64,000 nt of DNA, taken from Bog-756 sp963753905. Its GTDB lineage: Bacteria > Actinomycetota > Acidimicrobiia > Acidimicrobiales > RAAP-2. Shown piece by piece: positions 25,716 through 34,339 of the stretch (position 1 is its first letter; each line of letters opens with the position of its first letter). The stretch is from contig CAVWDZ010000001.1 in assembly GCA_963753905.1 (NCBI GenBank), positions 1,860,001 to 1,924,000 of the forward strand, read 5' to 3'. The position numbers and the translations under genes are program-made. The notes below the pieces were generated by a model. It searched no databases. It was not told where the DNA came from and saw only the letters and a list, made by a program, of their open reading frames with translations.

Positions 25716-26654
25716 ATGAGCACCGCCCGAAACATCCCCAACGACCGGGGACTGACCCTCAGGATGTTCACCACGGGGCTGCTCCTGGTCCTGCTCTACG
25801 GCGCGGTCATCGGCGCCCTCATCGCGTACGGCATCTCGTACTCGGTGGTGCTCGTGCTGGCCGCCGCCATCCTGTTCGCCCAGTACTGGTTCTCGGACAA
25901 GATCGCCCTCTTCGGCATGGGTGGGCACGTGGTCACTCCGGAGCAGGCTCCCCAGCTCCACGGGGCCATCGACCGGCTCTGCGCGATGGCCGACATGAAG
26001 AAGCCACGGGTGGCCATCGCCGACACCGACGTGCCCAACGCCTTCGCCACCGGCAGGAGCCCCAACACCGCCGTCGTCTGCGCGACGTCGGGTCTCATGC
26101 GCCGGCTCGACGAAGGAGAGCTCGAGGCCGTCCTCGCCCATGAGCTCTCCCACGTCGCCCACCGCGACGTGGCGGTGATGACGATCGCCAGCTTTCTCGG
26201 CGTGGCGGCCGGCATGATCACCCGGATCATGCTCTGGACCGGGCTGATGGGGGGGTTCGGGGGTGGCAACCGGGGCAACAACAGCCAGGGCGGCGACAAC
26301 GCCGCGATGGTCGAGCTGCTGGTGCTCGTGGTGTCGGTGGTGGTCTACGCGATCAGCTTCCTGTTGACCATGGCGCTCTCCCGCTACCGCGAGCTCGCCG
26401 CCGACCGGTCGGGTGCGCTCCTCACCGGCCAGCCCTCGGTGCTCGCCTCGGCGCTGGTCAAGGTCACCGGGGACATCGCCCGCATCCCCAGCCGGGACCT
26501 GCGCTCGACCGAGAGCTTCAACGCCTTCTACTTCACCCCGGCCATCGCCAAGAACGGCGTGAGCCTCTCGACCATCTTCTCGACGCACCCTTCCCTGGAC
26601 AAGCGCCTCGCCCAGCTGGCCGCCATCGAGGTCGAGCTCGGCAAGCCCTCGTGA
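25716..26654 (+). CDS. htpX: Membrane zinc metalloprotease HtpX
   Basis: 312 residues, M48 family. Two N-terminal membrane helices, the LAHELSHVAHRD zinc motif (HExxH), two further helices and the third-ligand region YRELAADRSGA. The Gly/Asn-rich loop GGFGGGNRGNNSQGGDN lies between helices. It degrades misfolded membrane proteins. Its place inside the psp operon fits envelope stress control. Confidence 0.95.
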   Translation: MSTARNIPNDRGLTLRMFTTGLLLVLLYGAVIGALIAYGISYSVVLVLAAAILFAQYWFSDKIALFGMGGHVVTPEQAPQLHGAIDRLCAMADMKKPRVAIADTDVPNAFATGRSPNTAVVCATSGLMRRLDEGELEAVLAHELSHVAHRDVAVMTIASFLGVAAGMITRIMLWTGLMGGFGGGNRGNNSQGGDNAAMVELLVLVVSVVVYAISFLLTMALSRYRELAADRSGALLTGQPSVLASALVKVTGDIARIPSRDLRSTESFNAFYFTPAIAKNGVSLSTIFSTHPSLDKRLAQLAAIEVELGKPS

Positions 26655-26679
26655 TCCACCCGGCACCCAGCTCCGGCTG

Positions 26680-27294
26680 ATGGGTCTGTTCGACACCCTG
26701 CTCGGGCGGACCAAACCGGTCCAGTCGAACCTCGACAGCCTGTTCGCCCTCCCCTCGGCCTCGATCACCCTGCAGAGCGCGGCAGGCATGGCCTGCTCGG
26801 GCCACGCGGGGGTCTGCTACAAGCCGCCCTCCGGCCAGGGGTTCGCCGAGATGCAGGCCGAGGTGGTCAAGCTCCTCTCGATGGACGGCGCGACCGACCT
26901 CGAGCAGGACGAGGACAGCTTCGGCTATCACTGGCTGGTCGTCGAGGATCCGGACATCGAGGCCCTGGTCACCCGCGTCCACCTGATCAACTCGTCGCTG
27001 TCCGACGCAGGATGGGGACCGCACCTGCTCTGCTCGGTCTTCGGGATCGCCTCGCTCCCTCCCACAGCCGACGACGAGGCGGAACAGACCGTCGGGCCCG
27101 GGCACGTGGTGCCCTCGACCGGCTACCTGGTCTATCTCTTCAAGCGGGGCACCTTCTACCCCTTCGTGCCGAGCGGTCACGAGAAACGGGACACCGAGCA
27201 GGAGTTCAAGCTCCGGAGCCTGGTCGCCGGCGACCTGACCGTCGAGGCCGACCTCGACCGCTGGTTCCCCCTCTGGGACCTTCCCGTCGGATGA
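26680..27294 (+). CDS. pspAB: PspA-associated protein PspAB
   Basis: 204 residues with the typical start MGLFDTLLGRTKPVQSNLD and the middle YLVYLFKRGTFYPFVP, as in PspAB proteins that accompany pspA, pspAA and htpX in actinobacteria. No membrane helix. It is the last gene of the operon. The biochemical role is unknown; the genomic association is the main evidence. Confidence 0.88.
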   Translation: MGLFDTLLGRTKPVQSNLDSLFALPSASITLQSAAGMACSGHAGVCYKPPSGQGFAEMQAEVVKLLSMDGATDLEQDEDSFGYHWLVVEDPDIEALVTRVHLINSSLSDAGWGPHLLCSVFGIASLPPTADDEAEQTVGPGHVVPSTGYLVYLFKRGTFYPFVPSGHEKRDTEQEFKLRSLVAGDLTVEADLDRWFPLWDLPVG

Positions 27295-27436
27295 CCCGAA
27301 CGTCCGTGACCGGTCAGACCGTGGTTCGGGCAAGAACCAGCGGCTGACCTGGGGGTTCTCCCTCCACTCGTGCCGTCGCCACGGCCGGCGAGGGCAGGAT
27401 ATCCACAGGTTCGAGCCGCGATCCGACCCGTGGCTC

Positions 27437-27456
27437 CTTGTGCACCGATGCACAAG
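27437..27456. promoter_or_regulatory. Perfect palindrome, candidate operator
   Basis: CTTGTGCA-CCGA-TGCACAAG, an 8-base inverted repeat, lies 17 bases before the TAGGGTAT box. The half-sites resemble CRP/FNR-type TGTG/CACA operators, and CRP control of rpf genes is known in some actinobacteria. The assignment is inference. Confidence 0.4.
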
Positions 27457-27724
27457 CTCCCCGTACGGCGGCTAGGGTATGGGGACTGCACGCAGGGGCA
27501 CCCGTCGGCCTGTCGGCCCGGAGCTGCACAACGCACCTCTCGGTTCGCCGAATGGCACTGCGCCCAGACCGACCTCCAGGAGCGCGACACGTAAACACCA
27601 TCACCGCAACACGGACGTCAACCCGCTAGCACACCCGGCTCGAGAAGCCAGGCCGATCCACCCTTCCCGGTGCTCGGCTGGGGCGTTGAATGCACAGATG
27701 TGGGGTCCACCCAACCAGAAGAGA

Positions 27725-27760
27725 GTCAGAGCGCCTCCGTCGACACGACGTGGCTCTGAC
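27725..27760 (+). promoter_or_regulatory. 5' UTR hairpin before the Rpf-like gene
   Basis: Outer arms GTCAGAGC/GCTCTGAC and inner arms CGTCG/CGACG around ACA form a nested stem-loop. It ends 6 bases before the GAGGAAAGG ribosome site at 27766-27774, so it could affect translation or mRNA stability. Confidence 0.4.
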
Positions 27761-27783
27761 CGACCGAGGAAAGGTCACCCACC

Positions 27784-29052
27784 ATGCGTTCCGCATTTCG
27801 CAATTCTGCCGTGCCCGCGCGCGCCCGGCGTTCCACAAGACCCACCCGCACCACGGGCGCCGCACCCCACCACACCACCAATGCCGTACGTCGGCGCCGG
27901 CGCCGACGCCTGCGCACGATCGGGGCGGCTGCCGCCTCGGTTGCAGCGGTCCCCACCCTGCTCGGAGCCCCGGGCACCGCATCGGCCGCACCGGCGGCGC
28001 CCACCGGGGCCGGGCTCGTGCTCAACAGCCCGATCGTCGGTGTGGCCGTCACGCCTGACGGCCAGGGCTACTGGGAGAACGCCGCCGACGGCGGGGTCTT
28101 CGCCTTCGGGGACGCCCACTTCTACGGCTCGACCGGCGGACTCCACCTCAACAGCCCGATCGTGGGCATCGGCGCCGCGCCGGGAGGCCACGGTTACTGG
28201 GAAGTGGCCGCGGACGGCGGGATCTTCTCCTTCGGGTCCGCCCACTACCGCGGCTCCACCGGCGCACTCCACCTCGACAGCCCGATCGTCGGCATGGCCA
28301 CGACGCCGGACGGCAAGGGCTACTGGGAGGTGGCCGCCGACGGCGGGGTCTTCGCCTTCGGGGACGCCCACTTCTACGGGTCCACAACCCGGATGTGGGT
28401 CGACAGCCCGGTCGTCGGGATGGCCCCGACCCGGGACGGCCAGGGCTACTGGCTTGCCGCGGCGGACGGGGGGGTCTACGCCTTCGGGGACGCAACGTTC
28501 GCGGGGACCACCCATCCGACCGCACCGATCACCTCGATCACCTCGGCGGGCAACGGGTACCGAACGGTGGGCACAGACGGTTCGGTGTACGCCTTCGGGC
28601 GCGCCGGCTTCTTCGGCTCCCTCGGCGAGGCGCACCTCAACCAGCCGGTCGTCGGGATGGCCGCAACCGGTGACGGGTACCTCACCGTCGCTTCTGACGG
28701 CGGTGCCTTCACCTTCGGTGGCGTCGGCTTCTACGGCTCACTCGGGTCGAGCACCCTTCGCCCGGAGATCGTGCTCACGTCCGGCGACGGGGTCACCGAC
28801 GCCCAACGGGCCGCGTGGGACCGTGTCAACATCTGCGAAGAGGGCGGGGCCTGGAATGTCGAGGGCACCGAATTCGCCGGTGGCCTCGGGTTCACCCGGG
28901 CCAACTGGAACCAGTTCAACACGTTCGGCTACCCCTCCGACGCGGCCCAGGCCACGCCGGAGGAGCAGATCCGGGTGGCAGTGGCCTTTGCCGTGTACTA
29001 CTGGGGGAACCCGAACGCCGCCCCCGACCAGGACGGCTGCAGCGGCTACTGA
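27784..29052 (+). CDS. Secreted Rpf-like transglycosylase with six 42-residue repeats
   Basis: 422 residues. A basic N-terminus and hydrophobic stretch ending in TASAAP form a long signal peptide (about 1-70). From residue 95 there are six repeats of about 42 residues (GYWEVAADGGVFAFGDAHFY type), with the last two shortened, probably a six-bladed beta-propeller. The C-terminal 85 residues (AAWDRVNICEEGGAWNVEG, then AGGLGFTRANWNQFN) match the resuscitation-promoting factor/transglycosylase-like domain, including the catalytic Glu region. It should cut peptidoglycan outside the cell. The start is supported by GAGGAAAGG nine bases upstream. The architecture is unusual for Rpf proteins. Confidence 0.85.
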   Translation: MRSAFRNSAVPARARRSTRPTRTTGAAPHHTTNAVRRRRRRRLRTIGAAAASVAAVPTLLGAPGTASAAPAAPTGAGLVLNSPIVGVAVTPDGQGYWENAADGGVFAFGDAHFYGSTGGLHLNSPIVGIGAAPGGHGYWEVAADGGIFSFGSAHYRGSTGALHLDSPIVGMATTPDGKGYWEVAADGGVFAFGDAHFYGSTTRMWVDSPVVGMAPTRDGQGYWLAAADGGVYAFGDATFAGTTHPTAPITSITSAGNGYRTVGTDGSVYAFGRAGFFGSLGEAHLNQPVVGMAATGDGYLTVASDGGAFTFGGVGFYGSLGSSTLRPEIVLTSGDGVTDAQRAAWDRVNICEEGGAWNVEGTEFAGGLGFTRANWNQFNTFGYPSDAAQATPEEQIRVAVAFAVYYWGNPNAAPDQDGCSGY

Positions 29053-29066
29053 GGGCGACCGCTGAT

Positions 29067-29098
29067 CCGTCCGGTCCCCTACCCGGGGGGCCGGACGG
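29067..29098. terminator. Bidirectional hairpin terminator
   Basis: CCGTCCGG and CCGGACGG arms enclose a CCCC/GGGG inner stem and a short loop. The hairpin lies between the convergent Rpf-like and pterin dehydratase genes and overlaps the end of the latter. No long T tract, as usual in high-GC actinobacteria. Confidence 0.6.
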
Positions 29099-29387
29099 GG
29101 AGGGCGTCGATGGCCCGGGCCAACGCGAGGTCGAGGACGGTCACGCCGTCGGCATCATGGGTCACGAGCGCGAGCGTGACCCGCCGGTACCGGATGTCGA
29201 TGTCCGGATGGTGGTCGGCCTCCTCGGCGAGGCGGCCGACCGCCGCCACGAAGTCGAGAGCCGCCGCGAAGCTCCCGCAGTCCACCGTCTTGACCAGCTT
29301 GCCGCCGACCAGCTCCCACGCCGGCCGGTCGGGCGCGGCCAGGGCAGCCTCGAGCGCGGCCGGATCGAGCGCGGTCGGGCGAACCAC
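29079..29387 (-). CDS. Pterin-4a-carbinolamine dehydratase
   Basis: 102 residues, normal length. The signature EEADHHPDIDIRYRRVTLAL carries the H-H-P-D catalytic motif and DLALARAIDAL the C-terminal helix. It recycles tetrahydrobiopterin-type cofactors or acts in molybdopterin-related chemistry. The next gene upstream on the same strand, a P450, stops at 29388, directly adjacent, so the two are likely co-transcribed. Confidence 0.92.
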   Translation of the reverse strand: MVRPTALDPAALEAALAAPDRPAWELVGGKLVKTVDCGSFAAALDFVAAVGRLAEEADHHPDIDIRYRRVTLALVTHDADGVTVLDLALARAIDALPVRPPG

Positions 29388-30599
29388 TCAGCCCGTCACT
29401 CCGACCATTGCCGTGGGGGTGAAGGTCACCGGCATGGTCTCGTACCCGGACACGAAGTTGGCCGGCCGCTTCGGCGGCTCGGCGGGATCGGCCAGAGCCA
29501 GGTCGGGCAGACGGTCGAGCAGCTGCGAGAACATGACCTGCAGCTCCATCCGAGCCAGCCGGTTGCCGAGGCAGAAGTGGGAGCCGAACCCGAAGGCCAC
29601 GTGGTCGTTGGGGGTCCTGGTGATGTCGAAGGACTCGGGGTCCTCGAAGACCGTCTCGTCCCGGTTGGCGGACGGGTAGAGGAGGAGGAGCTTCTGGCCC
29701 GTGCGCACGGTCTCGCCGTGCAGCTCCACGTCGCGGGTCGCGGTCCGGGCCATGTTCTTGATGGGTGTCACCCACCGCAGCATCTCCTCGATGGCGGTGG
29801 GGAGCATGGTCCGCTCGGCGGCCAGCGTGCGGTACTGGTCGGGATGGACGAGGAGCTCGTACATGCCGCCGCTGATCACGTGGCGGGTGGTCTCGTCGCC
29901 GCCGATGAGGATGAGCAGGGACTCGTAGATGAGGGAGGACTCGTCGAGCTGGTCCCCGTCGATCTCGGCGTGGACCAGGGTGCCGATGAGATCGTTGGTC
30001 TGGTGGTCCCGGCGGCGCTGCTCCACCACCGCGGTGATGTACCCGGCGTACTCGGCGGCCGCCTGCGCGGCCAGATCCATGGCCGTCGGGTCCGGGGAGC
30101 CGAGCGCCCGCAGCATGTCGTCGGACCACCGAAGCAGGTCGGCGCGGTCCTCTGGCGCGACACCGAGCATGTTGCCGATCACGATCATGGGCAGCGGGGC
30201 GGCGATGTCGCGCACGAAGTCGGCCCTTCCCTGTTCGCAGACCCGGTCGATGATGGCGTCGCAGATGATCCGGATACCCTCCTCGCTCTCCCGGATGCGG
30301 CGGGGGGTGAACCCCTCGCTGACCAGACGCCGGCGGCGCACGTGCTCGGGAGCGTCGGTATCGATCATCATGGGAAGGGCGTCGCTGTCCGGCCGTATGC
30401 CCCCGGCGTTGGAGAAGGTGTCGGGGTCCTTGGAGATCTCGCGCACATCCGCGTAGCGCGAGATCCCCCACACCCCCGCCGCCTCGTCGAAGTACGCAGG
30501 CGCGTTCGCCCGCATCCAGGCGAACGCCGGGAAGGGGTCGCCGCCGTAGAAGGTCCCATCGGTCAGGCCGATGGTCAGATCGGCAGGGGTGGTGGGCAT
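29388..30599 (-). CDS. Cytochrome P450
   Basis: 403 residues, soluble bacterial P450. I-helix oxygen-binding motif LIGGDETTRH, K-helix EEMLRW (E-x-x-R), PSANRDE, and heme-ligand loop FGFGSHFCLGNRLAR with the axial Cys. The sequence style (DLTIGLTDGTFYGGDP at the N-terminus) fits actinobacterial P450s acting on steroids or fatty-acyl-like substrates, but the substrate cannot be given. ATG at 30599 was chosen by homology of the N-terminus. No ferredoxin gene is adjacent. Confidence 0.93.
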   Translation of the reverse strand: MPTTPADLTIGLTDGTFYGGDPFPAFAWMRANAPAYFDEAAGVWGISRYADVREISKDPDTFSNAGGIRPDSDALPMMIDTDAPEHVRRRRLVSEGFTPRRIRESEEGIRIICDAIIDRVCEQGRADFVRDIAAPLPMIVIGNMLGVAPEDRADLLRWSDDMLRALGSPDPTAMDLAAQAAAEYAGYITAVVEQRRRDHQTNDLIGTLVHAEIDGDQLDESSLIYESLLILIGGDETTRHVISGGMYELLVHPDQYRTLAAERTMLPTAIEEMLRWVTPIKNMARTATRDVELHGETVRTGQKLLLLYPSANRDETVFEDPESFDITRTPNDHVAFGFGSHFCLGNRLARMELQVMFSQLLDRLPDLALADPAEPPKRPANFVSGYETMPVTFTPTAMVGVTG

Positions 30600-30729
30600 G
30601 GCGCTCCTCGTCGTCGGCTCGGCACCGGCTGTGGGGAGTATACGGTCCCGACCTCGGGCGCTCGGTGTCCCGGACCCGGTCTCCCCCATGGCCGACGGGG
30701 GAGGCACCCGGTCCGGGCGGGTGCCCCGC

Positions 30730-32010
30730 TCACCTGCGGCGGGTGGTGAAGGCGAGAGGGACGTGACTCACGCCGGCGTGCTTGTTGGTGCGCACCCGGG
30801 TGACCGGCCCGGTCAGCGTGATGCCGTCCCACCGGTCGAGCACTTCGTCGAGGACAACACGGATCTCGAGACGGGCCAGGTTGGCACCGAGGCAGAAGTG
30901 GGTCCGGTGGCCGAAGGTCACGTGCGGGTTGGGCACCCGCCGGATGTCGAAGCGGAACGGGTCGTCGAAGACGCGCTCGTCCCTGTTGGCCGACGGCCAC
31001 CAGAGCGTCACCTTGTCGCCCGCGGAGATCGTCGTTCCCGACAGCGTCGAAGTGCGGGTCGCGGTGCGACGGTTGTAGAGCGTGGCCGTGGTCCACCGGA
31101 GGATCTCCTCCACCGCTCCTGCCATGAGCGACCGGTCGTCCCGAAGATCCTCGAGCTGGTCCGGATGCTCCAACAACGCGACGAGACCGAGTGCGATCGA
31201 ATTGCGGGTGGTCTCGCTTCCCGCCACCACCAGGAGATTGAAGAACATCGACAGCTCGAGATCGGTGAGCGGACGGACACGGCCGTCCGCTCCCTCGACC
31301 TCGGCTGCGGCCACGACCGAGAGCAGGTCGTCGTTCGGGTACCGCTTCCGGTCGGCCAGGATCCGCGAGCCGTAGTCCGCCATGGCCGCGGCCGCGGCGG
31401 TCACCGCCTCGTTGGTCTCCCCGAGCTCACGTCCCTCGTAGTCGAGGGTCGTGTTCGACCAGGCCATGAGGTCGTGGCGGTCCGCTGCGGGTACCCCCAT
31501 CAGAGCGGCGACCGCCTGGAGCGGCAGCTCGACGGCAACGTCGACCAGGAAGTCGCACCTCCCGCGTGCGCTCGCGGCCGCCACGATGCGACCGGCCCGG
31601 TCACGCAGCTCGGCTTCCATGGCGGCGAGCGCCCTCGGGGCGACTGCCGGAGTCACCAGGTGGCGGATGCTGCGGTGGAGCGGGTCGTCCATCATGTTGA
31701 GGAGCACGCCTGCCGCAAACCCGAACGGGAGGTCCTGGAGGATGGTGCCCCCTCCCGGGGCGCCCGGGCAGCCCTCCGACGAGAACGTCTCGGGATCTCC
31801 TGTCACCGCGAGCACCTCGGCGTGGCGGCTCACCACCCAGAAGCCCACACCGTCGGGGGTGTGGGGGGTGGGGTCCTGCCACCAGACCGGCGCCTCACGC
31901 CGCAATCGGGTGAACACCGCGTCGGGGAACCCGTCGGCGAAGCCGTCGAGGTCGCAGAGGTCGACGTCGGCCAGCCGCGGTTCGGGTCTCTCGCCCCGCT
32001 GGCGTGCCAC
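30730..32010 (-). CDS. Cytochrome P450
   Basis: 426 residues. I-helix VVAGSETTRN, K-helix EEILRW, PSANRDERVF, and heme loop FGHRTHFCLGANLAR. It lies 130 bases upstream of the other P450 in the same direction, but the two differ widely and are not a recent duplication. The N-terminal part (WWQDPTPHTPDGVGFWVVSRH) is typical of steroid/terpenoid-type actinobacterial P450s. GTG start at 32010, 15 bases after the fumarase stop. Confidence 0.93.
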   Translation of the reverse strand: MARQRGERPEPRLADVDLCDLDGFADGFPDAVFTRLRREAPVWWQDPTPHTPDGVGFWVVSRHAEVLAVTGDPETFSSEGCPGAPGGGTILQDLPFGFAAGVLLNMMDDPLHRSIRHLVTPAVAPRALAAMEAELRDRAGRIVAAASARGRCDFLVDVAVELPLQAVAALMGVPAADRHDLMAWSNTTLDYEGRELGETNEAVTAAAAAMADYGSRILADRKRYPNDDLLSVVAAAEVEGADGRVRPLTDLELSMFFNLLVVAGSETTRNSIALGLVALLEHPDQLEDLRDDRSLMAGAVEEILRWTTATLYNRRTATRTSTLSGTTISAGDKVTLWWPSANRDERVFDDPFRFDIRRVPNPHVTFGHRTHFCLGANLARLEIRVVLDEVLDRWDGITLTGPVTRVRTNKHAGVSHVPLAFTTRRR

Positions 32011-32025
32011 CCGTGCCCGGCCCGC

Positions 32026-33417
32026 TCAGGGGTGGGTCATCGACTCGGGCCGCACGGCCTGGTCGAACTGCTCACCGGTCAGGTAGCCGAGGGCCAGCGC
32101 CGATTCACGCAGCGTGATGCCCTCCTTGTGGGCCTTCTTCGCCACCTCGGCCGCCTTGTCGTATCCGATGAGCGGGTTGAGCGCGGTCACCAGCATGAGG
32201 GAGTTCTCGAGGTGCTGGCGGATCCGGGGCTCGTTGGGGGTGATCCCGGTCACGCAGAACCGGGTGAAGGTGTCCGACGCGTCGGTCAACAGGTGCACCG
32301 AGTGGAGCACGTTGGCGATGATCACCGGTTTGCAGACGTTGAGCTCGAGGTTCCCGCGCGCCCCTGCCATGGCCACTGCGGCGTCGTTCCCGAAGACCTG
32401 GATGCAGACCATGATCATCGCTTCGTTCTGGGTCGGGTTGACCTTGCCCGGCATGATCGACGATCCCGGCTCGTTCTCCGGGAGCGAGAGCTCGCCGAGG
32501 CCGGCGCGAGGTCCCGACCCGAGCCAGCGAAGATCGTCGGCGATCTTGATCAGGGAGGCCGCCAGCGTCCGCAGTGCCCCGCTGGTCATCACCAGCGCAT
32601 CGTGCGCGGCGAGGGCGGCGAACTTGTTGGGTGCCGTCACGAACGGCAGCCCGGTCAGCTCGGCGATCGCGGCCGCCACCCGCGACCCGAACTCGGGATG
32701 GGCGTTGAGCCCGGTGCCCACCGCGGTGCCGCCCGCCGCGAGCTCGTAGAGCTCGTCGAGGGTCGACCCTATTCGTCGCAGGTCGGCATCGAGCTGGGCG
32801 ACGTACCCGGAGAACTCCTGGCCGAGGGTCAGCGGGACCGCGTCCATCAGGTGGGTCCGTCCGATCTTGGTGATCGCGGCGTACTCCGTCGCCTTGACCT
32901 GGAGCGCATCGCGCAGGCGCCGCACGGCCGGCAGCAGCCGGTGGGTGATCTCCTCCACCGCGGCGATGTGCATCGCGGTGGGAAAGGCGTCGTTGGACGA
33001 CTGGGACCTGTTGACGTCGTCGTTCGGGTGGATCGGCGTCTTCGACCCCATCACTCCGCCGGCGAGCTCGATGGCCCGGTTGGAGATGACCTCGTTGGCG
33101 TTCATGTTGCTCTGGGTGCCGCTGCCGGTCTGCCAGACGCTCAGCGGGAACTGGTCGTCGAGCTTCCCCTCGGACACCTCACGCGCCGCGGCCACGATGA
33201 GCGCCGATTTCTCGGGTGAGAGCTCGCCGAGATCTGCGTTGACCAGCGCGGCCGCCTCCTTGAGGATCCCGAGCGCACGGATCAGCGGAACCGGCATCCG
33301 GTCGTCCCCGATCGGGAAGTGGTGGAGGGAACGGGCGGTCTGCGCTCCCCAGTACCGGTCCGCGGGCACCTCGACGGCGCCCATGGTGTCGGTCTCGATG
33401 CGGACCCGCTCGCTCAT
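32026..33417 (-). CDS. fumC: Fumarate hydratase class II
   Basis: 463 residues. Conserved segments: GSGTQSNMNANEVISNRA, HPNDDVNRSQSSND, KIGRTHLMDA and the signature GSSIMPGKVNPTQNE. A TCA-cycle enzyme interconverting fumarate and malate, tetrameric and cytoplasmic. The ATG overlaps the stop of the endonuclease IV gene (ATGA), so nfo and fumC are translationally coupled. Confidence 0.97.
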   Translation of the reverse strand: MSERVRIETDTMGAVEVPADRYWGAQTARSLHHFPIGDDRMPVPLIRALGILKEAAALVNADLGELSPEKSALIVAAAREVSEGKLDDQFPLSVWQTGSGTQSNMNANEVISNRAIELAGGVMGSKTPIHPNDDVNRSQSSNDAFPTAMHIAAVEEITHRLLPAVRRLRDALQVKATEYAAITKIGRTHLMDAVPLTLGQEFSGYVAQLDADLRRIGSTLDELYELAAGGTAVGTGLNAHPEFGSRVAAAIAELTGLPFVTAPNKFAALAAHDALVMTSGALRTLAASLIKIADDLRWLGSGPRAGLGELSLPENEPGSSIMPGKVNPTQNEAMIMVCIQVFGNDAAVAMAGARGNLELNVCKPVIIANVLHSVHLLTDASDTFTRFCVTGITPNEPRIRQHLENSLMLVTALNPLIGYDKAAEVAKKAHKEGITLRESALALGYLTGEQFDQAVRPESMTHP

Positions 33418-34298
33418 GCCGGGATCCTCGCCCGCAGGGCCACGCCGCAGTCCCAGACCGAGCGTGCCAGGTCCACGTCCTCGGCCCGGGGTCCGTCGCC
33501 TGCTCCAGGCACCTCGAGAATGGCCGCCGCCGCCTGGAGGGCGGGATGGCCGAGCAGGGCGGCGAGCCCGTCGACACCGATGGTCCCCTGCCCGATGTTC
33601 TCGTGGCGGTCGCGATTGGCGCCGAAGGCGACCTTCGAGTCGTTGAGATGGACGCAGCGCACGCGGCCGAGTCCCACCGTGGCGTCCACCAGCCGGACCA
33701 GTCGGTCCGCTTCGCCGGTGGTCGAGAACGGGATGCCCGACGCCCAGAGGTGCTGGGTGTCGACGCAGACCCCGAGCCGCTCGTCTCCCGCCGCCGCATC
33801 GACGACCCGGGCCAGCTCTTCGAAGCTCCGGCCGACGGTGTCGCCGGCACCGGCGGTGTTCTCGAGGAGGATGGGGCAGCCGTCGGGCCCGACCCCGGCC
33901 TCGTCGAGCGATCCGACCAGCGCATCGGCGACCGCGGGGAGCACCGCGTCGAGCCCGGCCCCCCGGTGGCTGCCGAGGTGGAGGACGAGACCCGCTGCGC
34001 CCATGGCACCCGCGGTGGCCAGATTGGCGGTCAGGCAGGATCGGGACTTGGCTGCGAGCTGCGGGTCGGGCGACGCGAGGTTGATGAGGTAGCTCGCATG
34101 ACAGAAGGTGGCGGTGACCGACGGGTGCGCGGCCTGCGCGGTGCGGTAGGCGGCGAGGACCTCGTCGCTGTGCTGCGACGGCTTCCACATCCGCGGGCTC
34201 TGGGTGTGGATCTGTACGACGTCGGCACCGATCGCCGCCCCGTGCTCGAGGGCGGACACCAGGCCCTTCCCCGCCCGCACGTGCGCTCCGATCCGCAT
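33414..34298 (-). CDS. nfo: Endonuclease IV (AP endonuclease)
   Basis: 294 residues, TIM-barrel metal enzyme. Metal-binding segments: FCHASYLINLAS, HLGSHRG, CVDTQHLWASG, HLNDSK and RHENIGQG. It cuts abasic sites in base-excision repair. ATG at 34298 begins directly with MRIGAHV, as in the family. Coupled to fumC downstream by a 4-base overlap. Confidence 0.95.
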   Translation of the reverse strand: MRIGAHVRAGKGLVSALEHGAAIGADVVQIHTQSPRMWKPSQHSDEVLAAYRTAQAAHPSVTATFCHASYLINLASPDPQLAAKSRSCLTANLATAGAMGAAGLVLHLGSHRGAGLDAVLPAVADALVGSLDEAGVGPDGCPILLENTAGAGDTVGRSFEELARVVDAAAGDERLGVCVDTQHLWASGIPFSTTGEADRLVRLVDATVGLGRVRCVHLNDSKVAFGANRDRHENIGQGTIGVDGLAALLGHPALQAAAAILEVPGAGDGPRAEDVDLARSVWDCGVALRARIPA

Positions 34299-34339
34299 GG
34301 GCGCACCGTAGCAGCGGGTCCCGGATGGGCCGGGGCGGA

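Larger units (their letters stand above)
27295..27783. other. Intergenic region upstream of the Rpf-like gene
   Basis: 489 bases without a convincing gene. It holds a perfect 8-base inverted repeat at 27437-27456, a possible -10 box near 27473-27480 (TAGGGTAT), and a nested hairpin at 27725-27760 just before the ribosome site. I looked for a c-di-AMP (ydaO) riboswitch, which precedes many actinobacterial rpf genes, and did not find its conserved segments. Confidence 0.5.

Noticed and set aside
27320..27780. c-di-AMP (ydaO/yuaA) riboswitch before the Rpf-like gene
   Set aside because: Expected from other actinobacterial rpf genes, but the conserved core segments were not found.
30571..33219. 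882-residue plus-strand frame across both P450s and fumarase
   Set aside because: Shadow of three well-identified minus-strand genes; no recognisable domain.
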